Shown here: positions 38,391 through 47,090 of the stretch, piece by piece
Layout: each line of letters begins with the position of its first letter
Numbering within the stretch: position 1 is the first letter of the stretch
Assembly (NCBI GenBank): GCA_023284085.1
Contig: JAKVHY010000004.1
Coordinates: 124,001 to 188,000, forward strand
DNA from: Shewanella benthica
GTDB taxonomy: Bacteria > Pseudomonadota > Gammaproteobacteria > Enterobacterales > Shewanellaceae
Reading direction: 5' to 3'
DNA: 64,000 nucleotides
The notes under the pieces: generated by a model
The model's input: the letters and a program-made list of their open reading frames with translations, nothing else
Database searches by the model: none
Told to the model about the DNA's origin: nothing
Position numbers and translations under genes: made by a program

Positions 38391-41099
38391 ATGAAACGAA
38401 GTAAGGAAAACAATGTATCACGCCGAAATTTCCTGAAGGGTAGTGGGTTTATTGCAACAACTGCAGCAGGTGGCGGATTATTTGTCGCCAGTAACCCAGA
38501 ACTTGAAGCCGCACCAGCAACAGCAGCACCTAAGAAAAGAACCACAGCATTAGCCCAATGCCCTTACTGCGGAGTCGGTTGTGGCACCATTATTCAGGCT
38601 GAGGATGGCAAAATTGTCTCAATGCGTCCCGACAAAGATCACCCTACCAACTACGGACTGCAGTGTATCAAAGGCTTAACGGCTGCAGAGCCTATGTATG
38701 TTGACCGTATGGAGGGCGACCCCTATGTACGTAAAGATGTCTGGGCAGAATGGCAAAAACCGAATCACGGTAATATCGAATATATCAGTAACACCAAAGG
38801 TTCATTCGACGAAGAGCACTTTGTCCGCGTACCTTATCATGACGCTTCTGACATGGTGGCGCGTAAAGTCGTTCACTTCGCTAAGAAGTATTCAGGTAAC
38901 TCTATCTCTCTTTATGGTTCTGGCCAGCTCACCATGGAGGGGCAGTATCTAGAGAACCTCTTTATGAAGGGCGTTTTGGGCTCAAATACCATCGAAGCCA
39001 ACGCTCGTATGTGTATGACCTCGGCGGTAACGGGCTACTTTGCCACCTTAGGCTCTGATACGCCGCCGCTGGCATATGATGATATCGAGATGTCCGACAT
39101 GGTGATGCACTTTGGTCATAATGCCCGAGAGTCACACCCTATTATTTTCTGGCGTATCGCCGACTATAAGAAGAAAAGTGATATCCCGACAGTAGTGGTT
39201 GACCCACGTGAAACGGGTACCAGCAAGGGCTATGAGGACATCAACAGCAATAATCATGTTCATGTGCCAATTCTTAATGGTGATATCAGCTTCCTAAACT
39301 CGATTGCCCATGTACTGCTTAAAGAGCATGAAGATGTCATCGATTGGGATTTTCTCAAGGCGCATGTCAATGGCTGGGAGGAATATGTCGAAGGGGTGCA
39401 GAATGACTACAGCCCAGAGCAAGTTCAAGACAGAATGGGCGGTGTTAATCACGATGTAAACCCAGAGAAGATCCGCCAAGTGGCGCAGATGTTTGCCGAT
39501 GCTACTCGCAAACGTTTGGCCCGTGGTAAGGGTAAGCAAGATGGTAAAGGTACTGGTGGCGTGATCATCATGTGGGGTATTGGCTATAACCAGCATATCC
39601 ACGGTCAACACAATGTTATCTCAATCATCAACTTACTCACTTTAACCGGCAACCTCGCTAAACCGGGTTGTGGTCCTTTCTCAATGACGGGTCAACCCAA
39701 TGCTATGGGTGAGCGCTTCACCGGTGGCTTAACCGGTCGTCTGCCATTTAATGAAGGGCTAAGCAATCTTAAGCACCGTAAACATATGGCTAAGATGTGG
39801 CGTATTCCAGAGAAGAATCTCGATACAGCCGCCAACTCGCCTAATCCTGGTTATGCGGTGGGCATGATGGAGCGTGCACTTAAGGATGACCTTAAGGCGA
39901 TGTTCCTGGTTTATGCCACCCATATTGATCTGCCCGATCAATACAACTTAGTCCGTCCAGCACTACTGAAAACCTTCAACGTGGTGCAGGAGATCTATCG
40001 CCATGCACCCAATAATCTTTACGCCGATGTGATATTTCCGGCTTGTACTTGGGGTGAAGTTAACGGGGTCTACATCAGCTCGGAGCGTCGAATCAATATC
40101 ACCGAAAAGGCGGTGCAAGGCCCTAAGGGGTGTCGTCCAGATATGGATATGGTTATCGACAAGGGTAAGGAGATCGCCGATCTGCTGGGTATGGATGGCG
40201 ACGCTATCTTTCCCTACAAGCGGGGTGAAGATGGTGAGTATGACGCCGAAGAGGTGTTTAGAGATGTCTGCCGTGCATCGGTAGGCACCGATGCCGATCT
40301 TACCGGGATCCTAGAGCGTGAAAAACTCGATGGTATCAGCCCCTATGAACAACTAAAAACCCTACGCGGTATTCAGTGGCCGGCGCCTAACTATGACTCA
40401 GCTAAAAATGGCGGCACTAAGCGCCGCTATATGATGCAGGAGGGCCAGTGGGAGAATCGTCCATACGGCTACTTCCGTACCAAAGATGGCAAGGTCAACA
40501 TGAAGCTGTGTAAGCAGGACTACAGTCAACGCAAAGAGATCACTAAGAAGTTGATGGAGTTTGGGGTGAAGAAAGATCACTACACCATAGATAACCAAGA
40601 CCTGATCATCAAGGCACGCGACATGGGATTAACGCCCGACCTTCCCGATGAGGAGTTCAGAGGAATACCTTGGAAGGATGTTCCCAACGATAAATACCCC
40701 TACTGGATGGGTCTAGGTGTTGTTTATGAGCACTTCCATACCGCTAAATCTCATCGTAGCCCCACCACACGACGTCTAGTACCTGAGATGTATGTGGAGA
40801 TGCATAGCGAGGATGCCAAAGATCTCGGCATTAAAGATGGCGAGTGGGTTCGCGTAGTGACCAGACGCGGTTCACTCGAGGCGCGTGCTCAAGTTGGCGG
40901 CACCGACAGTATCGTTAAACCCGCACGTAACAGTGTGCCAAGAGGCTATATGTTTGGCCCATGGAACCTTTCTGTTGCTGACAGCGCCGATCCTAAGAAG
41001 AACAAGTGGCTGGCTAACGGTATCTCTAACCGTTGTTGGGACCCTGTATCTGGACAGGTCGACTTTAAGAAGTTGGCCGCAAGGATAGAGAAGATCTAG
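38391..41099 (+). CDS. NapA-like periplasmic molybdopterin oxidoreductase
   Basis: 902-residue bis-MGD molybdoenzyme. Tat signal SRRNFLK; 4Fe-4S ligands C57, C60, C64, C92, with the electron-relay Lys in CIKG; probable Mo ligand Cys208 in NARMCMTSAV, as in nitrate reductases NapA/NasA; GYNQH conserved. It departs from NapA where E. coli has CTNNMQAGPN (here YATHIDLPDQYN) and in the C-terminal third. Nitrate is therefore not assured; another oxyanion or N-oxide, or an oxidase role, is possible. Neighbours supply cytochrome c and NapGHC-like partners, but there is no NapD chaperone or NapB. Confidence 0.88.
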   Translation: MKRSKENNVSRRNFLKGSGFIATTAAGGGLFVASNPELEAAPATAAPKKRTTALAQCPYCGVGCGTIIQAEDGKIVSMRPDKDHPTNYGLQCIKGLTAAEPMYVDRMEGDPYVRKDVWAEWQKPNHGNIEYISNTKGSFDEEHFVRVPYHDASDMVARKVVHFAKKYSGNSISLYGSGQLTMEGQYLENLFMKGVLGSNTIEANARMCMTSAVTGYFATLGSDTPPLAYDDIEMSDMVMHFGHNARESHPIIFWRIADYKKKSDIPTVVVDPRETGTSKGYEDINSNNHVHVPILNGDISFLNSIAHVLLKEHEDVIDWDFLKAHVNGWEEYVEGVQNDYSPEQVQDRMGGVNHDVNPEKIRQVAQMFADATRKRLARGKGKQDGKGTGGVIIMWGIGYNQHIHGQHNVISIINLLTLTGNLAKPGCGPFSMTGQPNAMGERFTGGLTGRLPFNEGLSNLKHRKHMAKMWRIPEKNLDTAANSPNPGYAVGMMERALKDDLKAMFLVYATHIDLPDQYNLVRPALLKTFNVVQEIYRHAPNNLYADVIFPACTWGEVNGVYISSERRINITEKAVQGPKGCRPDMDMVIDKGKEIADLLGMDGDAIFPYKRGEDGEYDAEEVFRDVCRASVGTDADLTGILEREKLDGISPYEQLKTLRGIQWPAPNYDSAKNGGTKRRYMMQEGQWENRPYGYFRTKDGKVNMKLCKQDYSQRKEITKKLMEFGVKKDHYTIDNQDLIIKARDMGLTPDLPDEEFRGIPWKDVPNDKYPYWMGLGVVYEHFHTAKSHRSPTTRRLVPEMYVEMHSEDAKDLGIKDGEWVRVVTRRGSLEARAQVGGTDSIVKPARNSVPRGYMFGPWNLSVADSADPKKNKWLANGISNRCWDPVSGQVDFKKLAARIEKI

Positions 41100-41110
41100 C
41101 CAGTAGACCT

Positions 41111-41150
41111 AAGAGCTAGCACTAGCCTTACAGGTCAAGTGCTAGCTCTT
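41111..41150 (+). terminator. hairpin inside the NapA-like operon
   Basis: Perfect 13-bp arms AAGAGCTAGCACT (41111-41123) and AGTGCTAGCTCTT (41138-41150), followed by TCTAATAA. It sits between the NapA-like gene and the first ferredoxin gene and could act as a partial terminator or as a 3' stabiliser of the upstream mRNA. Confidence 0.6.
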
Positions 41151-41177
41151 TCTAATAATAATTAAAGTGGTAGTAAT

Positions 41178-41783
41178 TTGAATAGACGTCATTTTATTAA
41201 ACAACTGAGTGTACTTACCGCTGTTGGAGTCACGCTTAAAACCTCTCTGGTCAACGCGGCCTTCAAGGTTAAGCAGTTTACCCAACGTTATGTTCGTCCA
41301 CCCGGTTCACTGGCTGAAGATGACTTTATCAGTCAGTGTATACGCTGTAATCAGTGCGCCGAGATCTGCCCCAATAACTGTATTAAATTCTTCGGCAGTG
41401 AAAATGGCATTGCGTCCCATGGCACCCCCTATATCAGCCCAAGAGAGAAAGCCTGCATTTTGTGCATGAAGTGTGGTGATGTCTGCCCAAGTGGTGCAAT
41501 TCAACCGGTTAAACGCGAACTCACCCCAATAATCGAACAGGTCAACATGGGCATAGCCCGTGTCGATAAACAGCTATGCCTCTCTTGGCAGGGTAAATCC
41601 TGTGGTGTCTGTTACCGCGCCTGCCCTCTACAAGATAAGGCAATTATCGTGGGCTTTATGGAGCAGCCAGAGGTGCTCGATGCCTGCGTAGGCTGTGGAC
41701 TATGCGAGAGCAGCTGTATTCAGATCCCTCAAGCGATCAAGATCATCCCCAGCCACACCTTAGATCAACTTAGATCAACTTAG
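41178..41783 (+). CDS. NapG-like ferredoxin-type protein
   Basis: 201-residue iron-sulfur protein with a twin-arginine start (NRRHFIKQLSVLTAVGV) and four 4Fe-4S motifs (CIRCNQCAEICPNNC, CILCMKCGDVCP, CGVCYRACP, CVGCGLCESSC). In Nap systems NapG relays electrons from the quinol-oxidising NapH to the periplasm. The start codon is TTG at 41178, and the ribosome site is weak. Six bases separate it from the NapH-like gene. Confidence 0.9.
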   Translation: MNRRHFIKQLSVLTAVGVTLKTSLVNAAFKVKQFTQRYVRPPGSLAEDDFISQCIRCNQCAEICPNNCIKFFGSENGIASHGTPYISPREKACILCMKCGDVCPSGAIQPVKRELTPIIEQVNMGIARVDKQLCLSWQGKSCGVCYRACPLQDKAIIVGFMEQPEVLDACVGCGLCESSCIQIPQAIKIIPSHTLDQLRST

Positions 41784-41789
41784 GAACTC

Positions 41790-42854
41790 ATGATGGATAA
41801 GGAGTTTACCCAAGCGGGTCTAAACAAAGGTAAACCGATAGCAGACAACAAACCATTCGCGCTGTGGAAACACCTCAATAAGTTGCGTTGGTTTTCACTC
41901 TCGGTGGTATTTTTAATGCTGATATTGATCCCACTGCTCAGTATCTATCAGCACTACGTTGCGGCGCAGGGATATAACCATCTGTCCCCCTCTCAAACCC
42001 TGCTTTATGATTCGATGGCATTTATCTCATCCCCTTTTGTCGATGAGCCTGAACATGATCTCGATGCCATTAAAGGCACGACTTGGTCGGGGCAGCTATT
42101 TGGCGTCAAGCTCACCGATCCCTTAGCCGTGGTCGGGCAGATTGCTGCAAGCCTCAAGATCTATTGGCCCCTGTTACTCACGGCACTCATTCCCCTATTA
42201 GCCACCCTGCTGTTTGGACGTTTTTTTTGTGGCTGGATCTGTCCAGCGACCTTTATCTATGAACTCAACTCCAACCTATCAATCTACCTCAGCCGCTTTG
42301 GTATCAATAACAACAGGCGATTTCACCAGAGCATTAAATACCTAGTGCTGGGTCTGGGCATAGGGATATCGGCATACACAGGCACACTCGCCTTCGCCAG
42401 CATCTATCCACCAGCAGTACTGGGGCGGGAGCTATATTTCTCTATCGCATTATCAGGTTTTGGTGGTGGCACCCTATTTTTTTTCCTCACTCTGCTATTT
42501 GACACCTTTGTCAGCCGCCGTGGGATCTGTCGTTACCTCTGCCCAGGTGGCGCGCTCTATTCACTACTTGGACGCTATCGAGTCGTCAGAGTAAAGCGTT
42601 TAGTTGAGCCCTGTAATGACTGTAATAAATGTAATGCGGTATGTGAGTTTGGCTTAGATCCAATGCGGGACAATTTTGGCGCCGAGTGTAATAACTGCAC
42701 CGCCTGTATCTCTGTTTGCCCTAAGAGCGCGATGAGTCTGACCTTGTCTATTTCAGACGGGCAGCCCCAAGGGCCGGGTCATCAAAGCCGGCAGTATCGC
42801 CAGCAGAATTTGAACAATAATCTAGTAATCCCAGTGAAAAATATCAACGAGTGA
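41790..42854 (+). CDS. NapH-like membrane polyferredoxin
   Basis: 354 residues with four to five membrane helices, the membrane-edge motifs CGWICPATF and CRYLCPGG (CxxxCP), and two cytoplasmic 4Fe-4S motifs (CNDCNKCNAVC, CNNCTACISVC). NapH proteins oxidise menaquinol with NapG. It is longer than E. coli NapH because of the loop after helix 1. Confidence 0.9.
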   Translation: MMDKEFTQAGLNKGKPIADNKPFALWKHLNKLRWFSLSVVFLMLILIPLLSIYQHYVAAQGYNHLSPSQTLLYDSMAFISSPFVDEPEHDLDAIKGTTWSGQLFGVKLTDPLAVVGQIAASLKIYWPLLLTALIPLLATLLFGRFFCGWICPATFIYELNSNLSIYLSRFGINNNRRFHQSIKYLVLGLGIGISAYTGTLAFASIYPPAVLGRELYFSIALSGFGGGTLFFFLTLLFDTFVSRRGICRYLCPGGALYSLLGRYRVVRVKRLVEPCNDCNKCNAVCEFGLDPMRDNFGAECNNCTACISVCPKSAMSLTLSISDGQPQGPGHQSRQYRQQNLNNNLVIPVKNINE

Positions 42855-42912
42855 GAATCTGCCGAGTGAAGGTCGCTCAAGCGAATGATTAAAATTAATG
42901 AGTAGTAAATAG

Positions 42913-43530
42913 ATGATAAAAATAACAAACAAAACAACACCAATATTATCGGGACTGCTACTGTGTGCTCTGGCACTATTTAGCGCATTAACCCAGGCGC
43001 ACCATGTACTAGGTCGCCCCTCGTATAGCCTTAATGAGGACTCTAACACGCCGCCCAGCATGGCGATTGAAACGCAGATAGGCGAGTATTTTGTCACTTA
43101 TATGGTGTTTCCCGCCTTTCCTAAACCCAACGAGCCAGGTCGAGTCAATATATACGCCACACGGATAGATAATGGCGACATGCTCGACCAAGTTATCACC
43201 TTCACCGTGCGTGACGATACCTTTTGGGGTGAGAGCATAGGCATCGGCGGCGCCACTGAACCTGAGGAGATCGGCCAGCAGAATATTGATGATGGTGTAT
43301 ATCGCCAAGGTTTCCTGTTTAAGAGTCGCGGCAGTTACATCATTCGTGCCTACTTTGAAGATAATGGTGAGCCCTACGAGATAGATTTTCCTCTACAAGT
43401 GGGAGCTGCAAGTCCTGTCGGTCCTGTTGGGGCTGCTGTGGGCTTTATCTTCTTCCTGCTGCTGATGATCAATATTGTGCAACGTAAGCGAATCGCTCGC
43501 ACTAAGATCCAACAGGGGCAAACCATATGA
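42913..43530 (+). CDS. membrane-anchored periplasmic protein, FixH/YtkA-like
   Basis: 205 residues: a signal peptide, a beta-rich periplasmic domain of about 150 residues (ETQIGEYFVTYMVFPAFPKPNEPGRVNIYATRI...), and a C-terminal helix (VGAAVGFIFFLLLMINIV) with a basic tail. Cleavage after LTQA would leave His-His as the mature N-terminus. The fold may be like FixH or CopC-type copper proteins, but I cannot confirm this. The stop overlaps the next start (ATGA). Confidence 0.75.
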   Translation: MIKITNKTTPILSGLLLCALALFSALTQAHHVLGRPSYSLNEDSNTPPSMAIETQIGEYFVTYMVFPAFPKPNEPGRVNIYATRIDNGDMLDQVITFTVRDDTFWGESIGIGGATEPEEIGQQNIDDGVYRQGFLFKSRGSYIIRAYFEDNGEPYEIDFPLQVGAASPVGPVGAAVGFIFFLLLMINIVQRKRIARTKIQQGQTI

Positions 43531-45068
43531 TAATGACACACCCTGGACTCCCGCTCTACTGGGCTTATGCTATCGGCATCATGATGCTGTTATTGGGTCT
43601 GTTAACCATGATAGTCAAAGCACCGACAACGAGTGCTAGCCGCAGCATATCCTTAGCTAAATTGCCGCTTATTGGTGGCCTGTTTCGCTTCCTTGCCAAG
43701 TATACCTGGCCACTCTTACTGCTAAAGATTGCCTTTGCCGCACTGTTTATCACCGTCATCACCGCAGGTTTATGGGGCACACCGATTGTTGAGCGCAACT
43801 TAGCCACCACACTGACTTGGAACTTATGGTGGACGGGAATTATTATCGCCATCGTATTTAGCGGCTCTGCTTGGTGTGCACTCTGCCCCTGGGACAATAT
43901 CGCCAGCTGGTTAGTCAATCACAGCATCTGGCGCCGCTCCAGCTCACACAGTCGACTGCAGCTAAAAGTGCCCAATATGTTACGCAGTGTCTGGCCTGCA
44001 AGCCTGTTATTTATCGGCTTTACCTGGTTAGAGCTTGGTGTTGGTATTGTTGCCAGTCCCTACGCCACCGCCATGCTGGCACTCTTGATGCTTATCTTAG
44101 CCACCACCACGCTGGCACTGTTTGAGGGCAAAGCTTTCTGCCGTTACATGTGTCCGGTAGGAAGAACCGTTGGCGCATACTCGCAACTAGCCCCTATCGC
44201 CCTTAGGCCGATAGATAGTGAGATCTGCCGTAACTGTAAAACTTTGGAGTGTTTCCATGGCAGTGACAAAATAGCGCCCTGCCCAACGAAGATAGTCATG
44301 GGGCGATTGCAGGAGAACACCTACTGCACCTCATGCGGTAACTGCACCCAAAGCTGCCCCTCAAGCAATGTTTGCTGGCAATTGAGATCCCCAAGCAATG
44401 AAGCGATAAAGGAGGCTAAGCCTCACATGGATGAGGCCTTTTTCTTGCTGTTCCTGTTATCTCTCACCCTATTTCATGGCTTAACCATGCTTGACTACTG
44501 GGAAGTCTACTTAAGCGAAATGGCGCAGCTGATTAATGACAGTGGCCAGCTGATTATCAGCTTCTCTATCGGCTTAGGCGTCACCTTAATCTTGCCTATT
44601 TTGATCTATTGCCTCTGCATAGGCCTGACCCAGATAGTACTGAAAAAAAGCCTTGATACTGTGGTGACTAAACTCAGCTTTAACAAGCTATTTTCTGGCT
44701 TTGCCTTCATCTCGCTGCCACTGGCATTTAGCTATCATATTGCCCATAACCTCACTCATTTTGTACGTGAAAGTAGCGACTGGTTATCACTGTTAGCTAA
44801 TCCATTGGGCACGGGGGCTGAGCCATTGAGTATGATGGAGAAGCATATGCGTCATATGGAGATGATGGTCTCAGAAAATACCCTATTTATCATGCAGGGA
44901 GTCATTATAGCCATAGGATTTGTTATCGCGACTCAGGTGATACGCCATCGAGGTCACCGCTTATTTGCAGCCCAAGGCATCACACTGCTGCCCATGATCC
45001 TATTCGCTGCGCTTGTTACTGGGTTTAACCTGTGGATGTTAGTGCAACCGATGACGATGAGAATGTAG
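43527..45068 (+). CDS. NosR/NapH-type polytopic iron-sulfur membrane protein
   Basis: 513 residues with about ten membrane helices. Membrane-edge motifs CALCPWD and CRYMCPVG, and soluble 4Fe-4S motifs CRNCKTLECF...CP and CTSCGNCTQSCP, are followed by an extra C-terminal helical half rich in His and Met (MMEKHMRHMEMMVS). It looks like a second quinol-linked electron route in addition to the NapH-like protein. It overlaps the preceding gene by four bases and is three bases from the next. Confidence 0.85.
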   Translation: MIMTHPGLPLYWAYAIGIMMLLLGLLTMIVKAPTTSASRSISLAKLPLIGGLFRFLAKYTWPLLLLKIAFAALFITVITAGLWGTPIVERNLATTLTWNLWWTGIIIAIVFSGSAWCALCPWDNIASWLVNHSIWRRSSSHSRLQLKVPNMLRSVWPASLLFIGFTWLELGVGIVASPYATAMLALLMLILATTTLALFEGKAFCRYMCPVGRTVGAYSQLAPIALRPIDSEICRNCKTLECFHGSDKIAPCPTKIVMGRLQENTYCTSCGNCTQSCPSSNVCWQLRSPSNEAIKEAKPHMDEAFFLLFLLSLTLFHGLTMLDYWEVYLSEMAQLINDSGQLIISFSIGLGVTLILPILIYCLCIGLTQIVLKKSLDTVVTKLSFNKLFSGFAFISLPLAFSYHIAHNLTHFVRESSDWLSLLANPLGTGAEPLSMMEKHMRHMEMMVSENTLFIMQGVIIAIGFVIATQVIRHRGHRLFAAQGITLLPMILFAALVTGFNLWMLVQPMTMRM

Positions 45069-45071
45069 CTT

Positions 45072-45782
45072 ATGAGCAAAGAGCAGTTAATGGGTCGCCG
45101 CAGCTTTTTAAAATCGAGTATCAGTAAGCTTGCCGATATCGGCTCCGAGCATGCCCTAAAAAAAGTCGAGCACAATGCCAAAGGATGGATACGTCCACCT
45201 TTTGCCATCAATGAACTCGACTTCCTACTCAACTGTAGCCGTTGCGGCGAATGTATCAAGGCTTGTCCACACCAGGTGATCTTTGAACTGCCACTTCATC
45301 GCGGCACTGTGACAGTATCGACCCCAGCGATGGATATCCCCAACAAAGCGTGCGAGCTCTGCTGTGATTGGCCCTGCGTTACGGCATGCAAAGACAAGGC
45401 GCTAGCTTTTCCTGCAAAGCAACCCAAACTGGAGAGAGCAGATAAGCAACCCCTTGTTGAATCTGCGTCGCCAAACGAACAGGCAGATTCAACAGCACAT
45501 ATTGAATCGTTTCCCGCAGCAAATCAATGTCCACCTATGGCCATAGCAAGAGTTAATACTGACCTATGTATGCCCTATTCTGGCCCAGAATGTGGTGCTT
45601 GCTTTGGTAGCTGCCCTATTGAGAACACCTTAACTTGGCACAATGAGAAACCCAGCATCAAGGTGGATACCTGTGTGGGTTGCGGTCAATGTGTACAAGC
45701 CTGCATCACTATGCCCAAGGCAATTAAGGTGGGTCATTTCGGCCCAGCCGATCCCCAACCTACTGATACAGGTCAGATCTAA
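45072..45782 (+). CDS. NapF-like ferredoxin
   Basis: 236 residues. RRSFLKSS near the start is not followed by a hydrophobic core, so it is probably cytoplasmic, as is NapF. Four 4Fe-4S motifs: CSRCGECIKAC, CELCCDWPCVTAC, CGACFGSCP and CVGCGQCVQAC. The linker (about 125-155) is rich in Glu and Pro. NapF helps assemble or activate NapA. Its stop overlaps the next ATG. Confidence 0.88.
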   Translation: MSKEQLMGRRSFLKSSISKLADIGSEHALKKVEHNAKGWIRPPFAINELDFLLNCSRCGECIKACPHQVIFELPLHRGTVTVSTPAMDIPNKACELCCDWPCVTACKDKALAFPAKQPKLERADKQPLVESASPNEQADSTAHIESFPAANQCPPMAIARVNTDLCMPYSGPECGACFGSCPIENTLTWHNEKPSIKVDTCVGCGQCVQACITMPKAIKVGHFGPADPQPTDTGQI

Positions 45783-46405
45783 TGAGCATGATAAGTCGGA
45801 CGATTAACATGTTTCTCCTATCCATTCTGATCATGGCTTTACTGATTATTGTCATCCTAAGTTTCATGCTGGGTTTTAGTCACCCACTGCCCTGGATTGT
45901 CATTGGCGTCTTGGTCACTATCGGTATTATTCATGACCAGTTGCTTAAGAAAAAGCAACTTGTATGGCAAGACAGCATGGCTACAGGCATAGAGCTTATT
46001 GATCATGACCACCAACGTCTCATCATATTGATCAATATGTTTCAAGAGGCCACTGAGTTTAATATTTCAGAGCGCAAGGTACAGTTAGCATTAGATGAAG
46101 TCATACGTTACACCAAATACCACTTTAACCGTGAAGAGCAGCTGATGGCGCTAAATAATTACCCTGGATTTAAGGAACACCAGCTTCAACATCAACAGAT
46201 GATCGATGAAATAGACATATATATGAAGGAGTACCGCTGTGACCCTGATGTCGCACTCGAGCATATTCTTCAATTCCTACAGTTTTGGTTAATGAACCAT
46301 ATCAAAGGAAACGATCGGCAATATATCCCCTATCTGACCATCACCAAGCTTGATGACGATGCTGAGCCCCATAAACCAAGGATTGATGATGCTAAGCCTC
46401 TATAG
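45782..46405 (+). CDS. membrane-anchored bacteriohemerythrin
   Basis: 207 residues: two N-terminal membrane helices, then a hemerythrin domain with the diiron ligands visible in IELIDHDHQRL, HFNREEQLM, HQLQHQQM-like (EHQLQHQQM) and MNHIKGNDR. Such domains bind O2 reversibly and may protect oxygen-sensitive enzymes, sense O2, or handle NO. It overlaps the NapC-like start by 20 bases. Presence in a Nap-like operon is unusual. Confidence 0.88.
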   Translation: MSMISRTINMFLLSILIMALLIIVILSFMLGFSHPLPWIVIGVLVTIGIIHDQLLKKKQLVWQDSMATGIELIDHDHQRLIILINMFQEATEFNISERKVQLALDEVIRYTKYHFNREEQLMALNNYPGFKEHQLQHQQMIDEIDIYMKEYRCDPDVALEHILQFLQFWLMNHIKGNDRQYIPYLTITKLDDDAEPHKPRIDDAKPL

Positions 46406-47063
46406 GAAGATACTCCGCAGAAAGATAATCTTTGGCAGCACTGTGGGAGTCGCTATCTTTTTTATGTTTATTGGCGTGATCTATTGGGGTGCCTTCAATA
46501 CCCTACTGGAAGAGACCAACCAGATGAGCTTCTGTATCAGCTGTCACGAGATGAAAGATAACATCTATCCGGAATATCAGCAGACGGTTCACTATCAAAA
46601 TCGTACCGGTGTTCGCGCTACCTGCCCAGACTGCCATGTCCCAAAGGAGTGGGAGTACATGATGGTCAGAAAAATTAACGCATCCAGAGAACTATTTCAT
46701 AAACTGATAGGCTCTATCGACACCGCAGAGAAGTTTGCAGCAAAGCGTAAAGTGCTGGCAGAAAGTGTATGGGCAAGTATGAAGCAGACTAATTCGAGGG
46801 AGTGTCGTAATTGCCATAACTTTGATGCTATGGATATCGCGGCTCAACAGAGTCGTAGCGGCCTAGTTCATCAGCATGCACAACAACGAGATATGACCTG
46901 TATCGATTGCCACAAGGGCATAGCGCATCAACTTCCTGAGGGAGTAATTGCCTACAAAGGCGGCAGCGATGAGGATCATAGCTACTACGCGAGCCAACAA
47001 CTTCAATGCTACCTATGCCATCAAGATATGCCAAAAATCGAGGAGGAAGATTGGGGGTTCTAA
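46386..47063 (+). CDS. NapC/NirT-family cytochrome c with five haem motifs
   Basis: Membrane-anchored quinol dehydrogenase of 225 residues: one N-terminal helix and four haem motifs at NapC positions (CISCH, CPDCH, CRNCH, CIDCH). A C-terminal extension of about 30 residues carries a fifth (CYLCH). E. coli NapC has four and ends just after the last one. NapC passes electrons from menaquinol to the periplasmic partner. The start is set at ATG 46386, where AAGG lies just upstream. It is the last gene of the operon. Confidence 0.9.
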   Translation: MMLSLYRKILRRKIIFGSTVGVAIFFMFIGVIYWGAFNTLLEETNQMSFCISCHEMKDNIYPEYQQTVHYQNRTGVRATCPDCHVPKEWEYMMVRKINASRELFHKLIGSIDTAEKFAAKRKVLAESVWASMKQTNSRECRNCHNFDAMDIAAQQSRSGLVHQHAQQRDMTCIDCHKGIAHQLPEGVIAYKGGSDEDHSYYASQQLQCYLCHQDMPKIEEEDWGF

Positions 47064-47090
47064 GCCTCCTTTATCACTGCTATTTATCCT

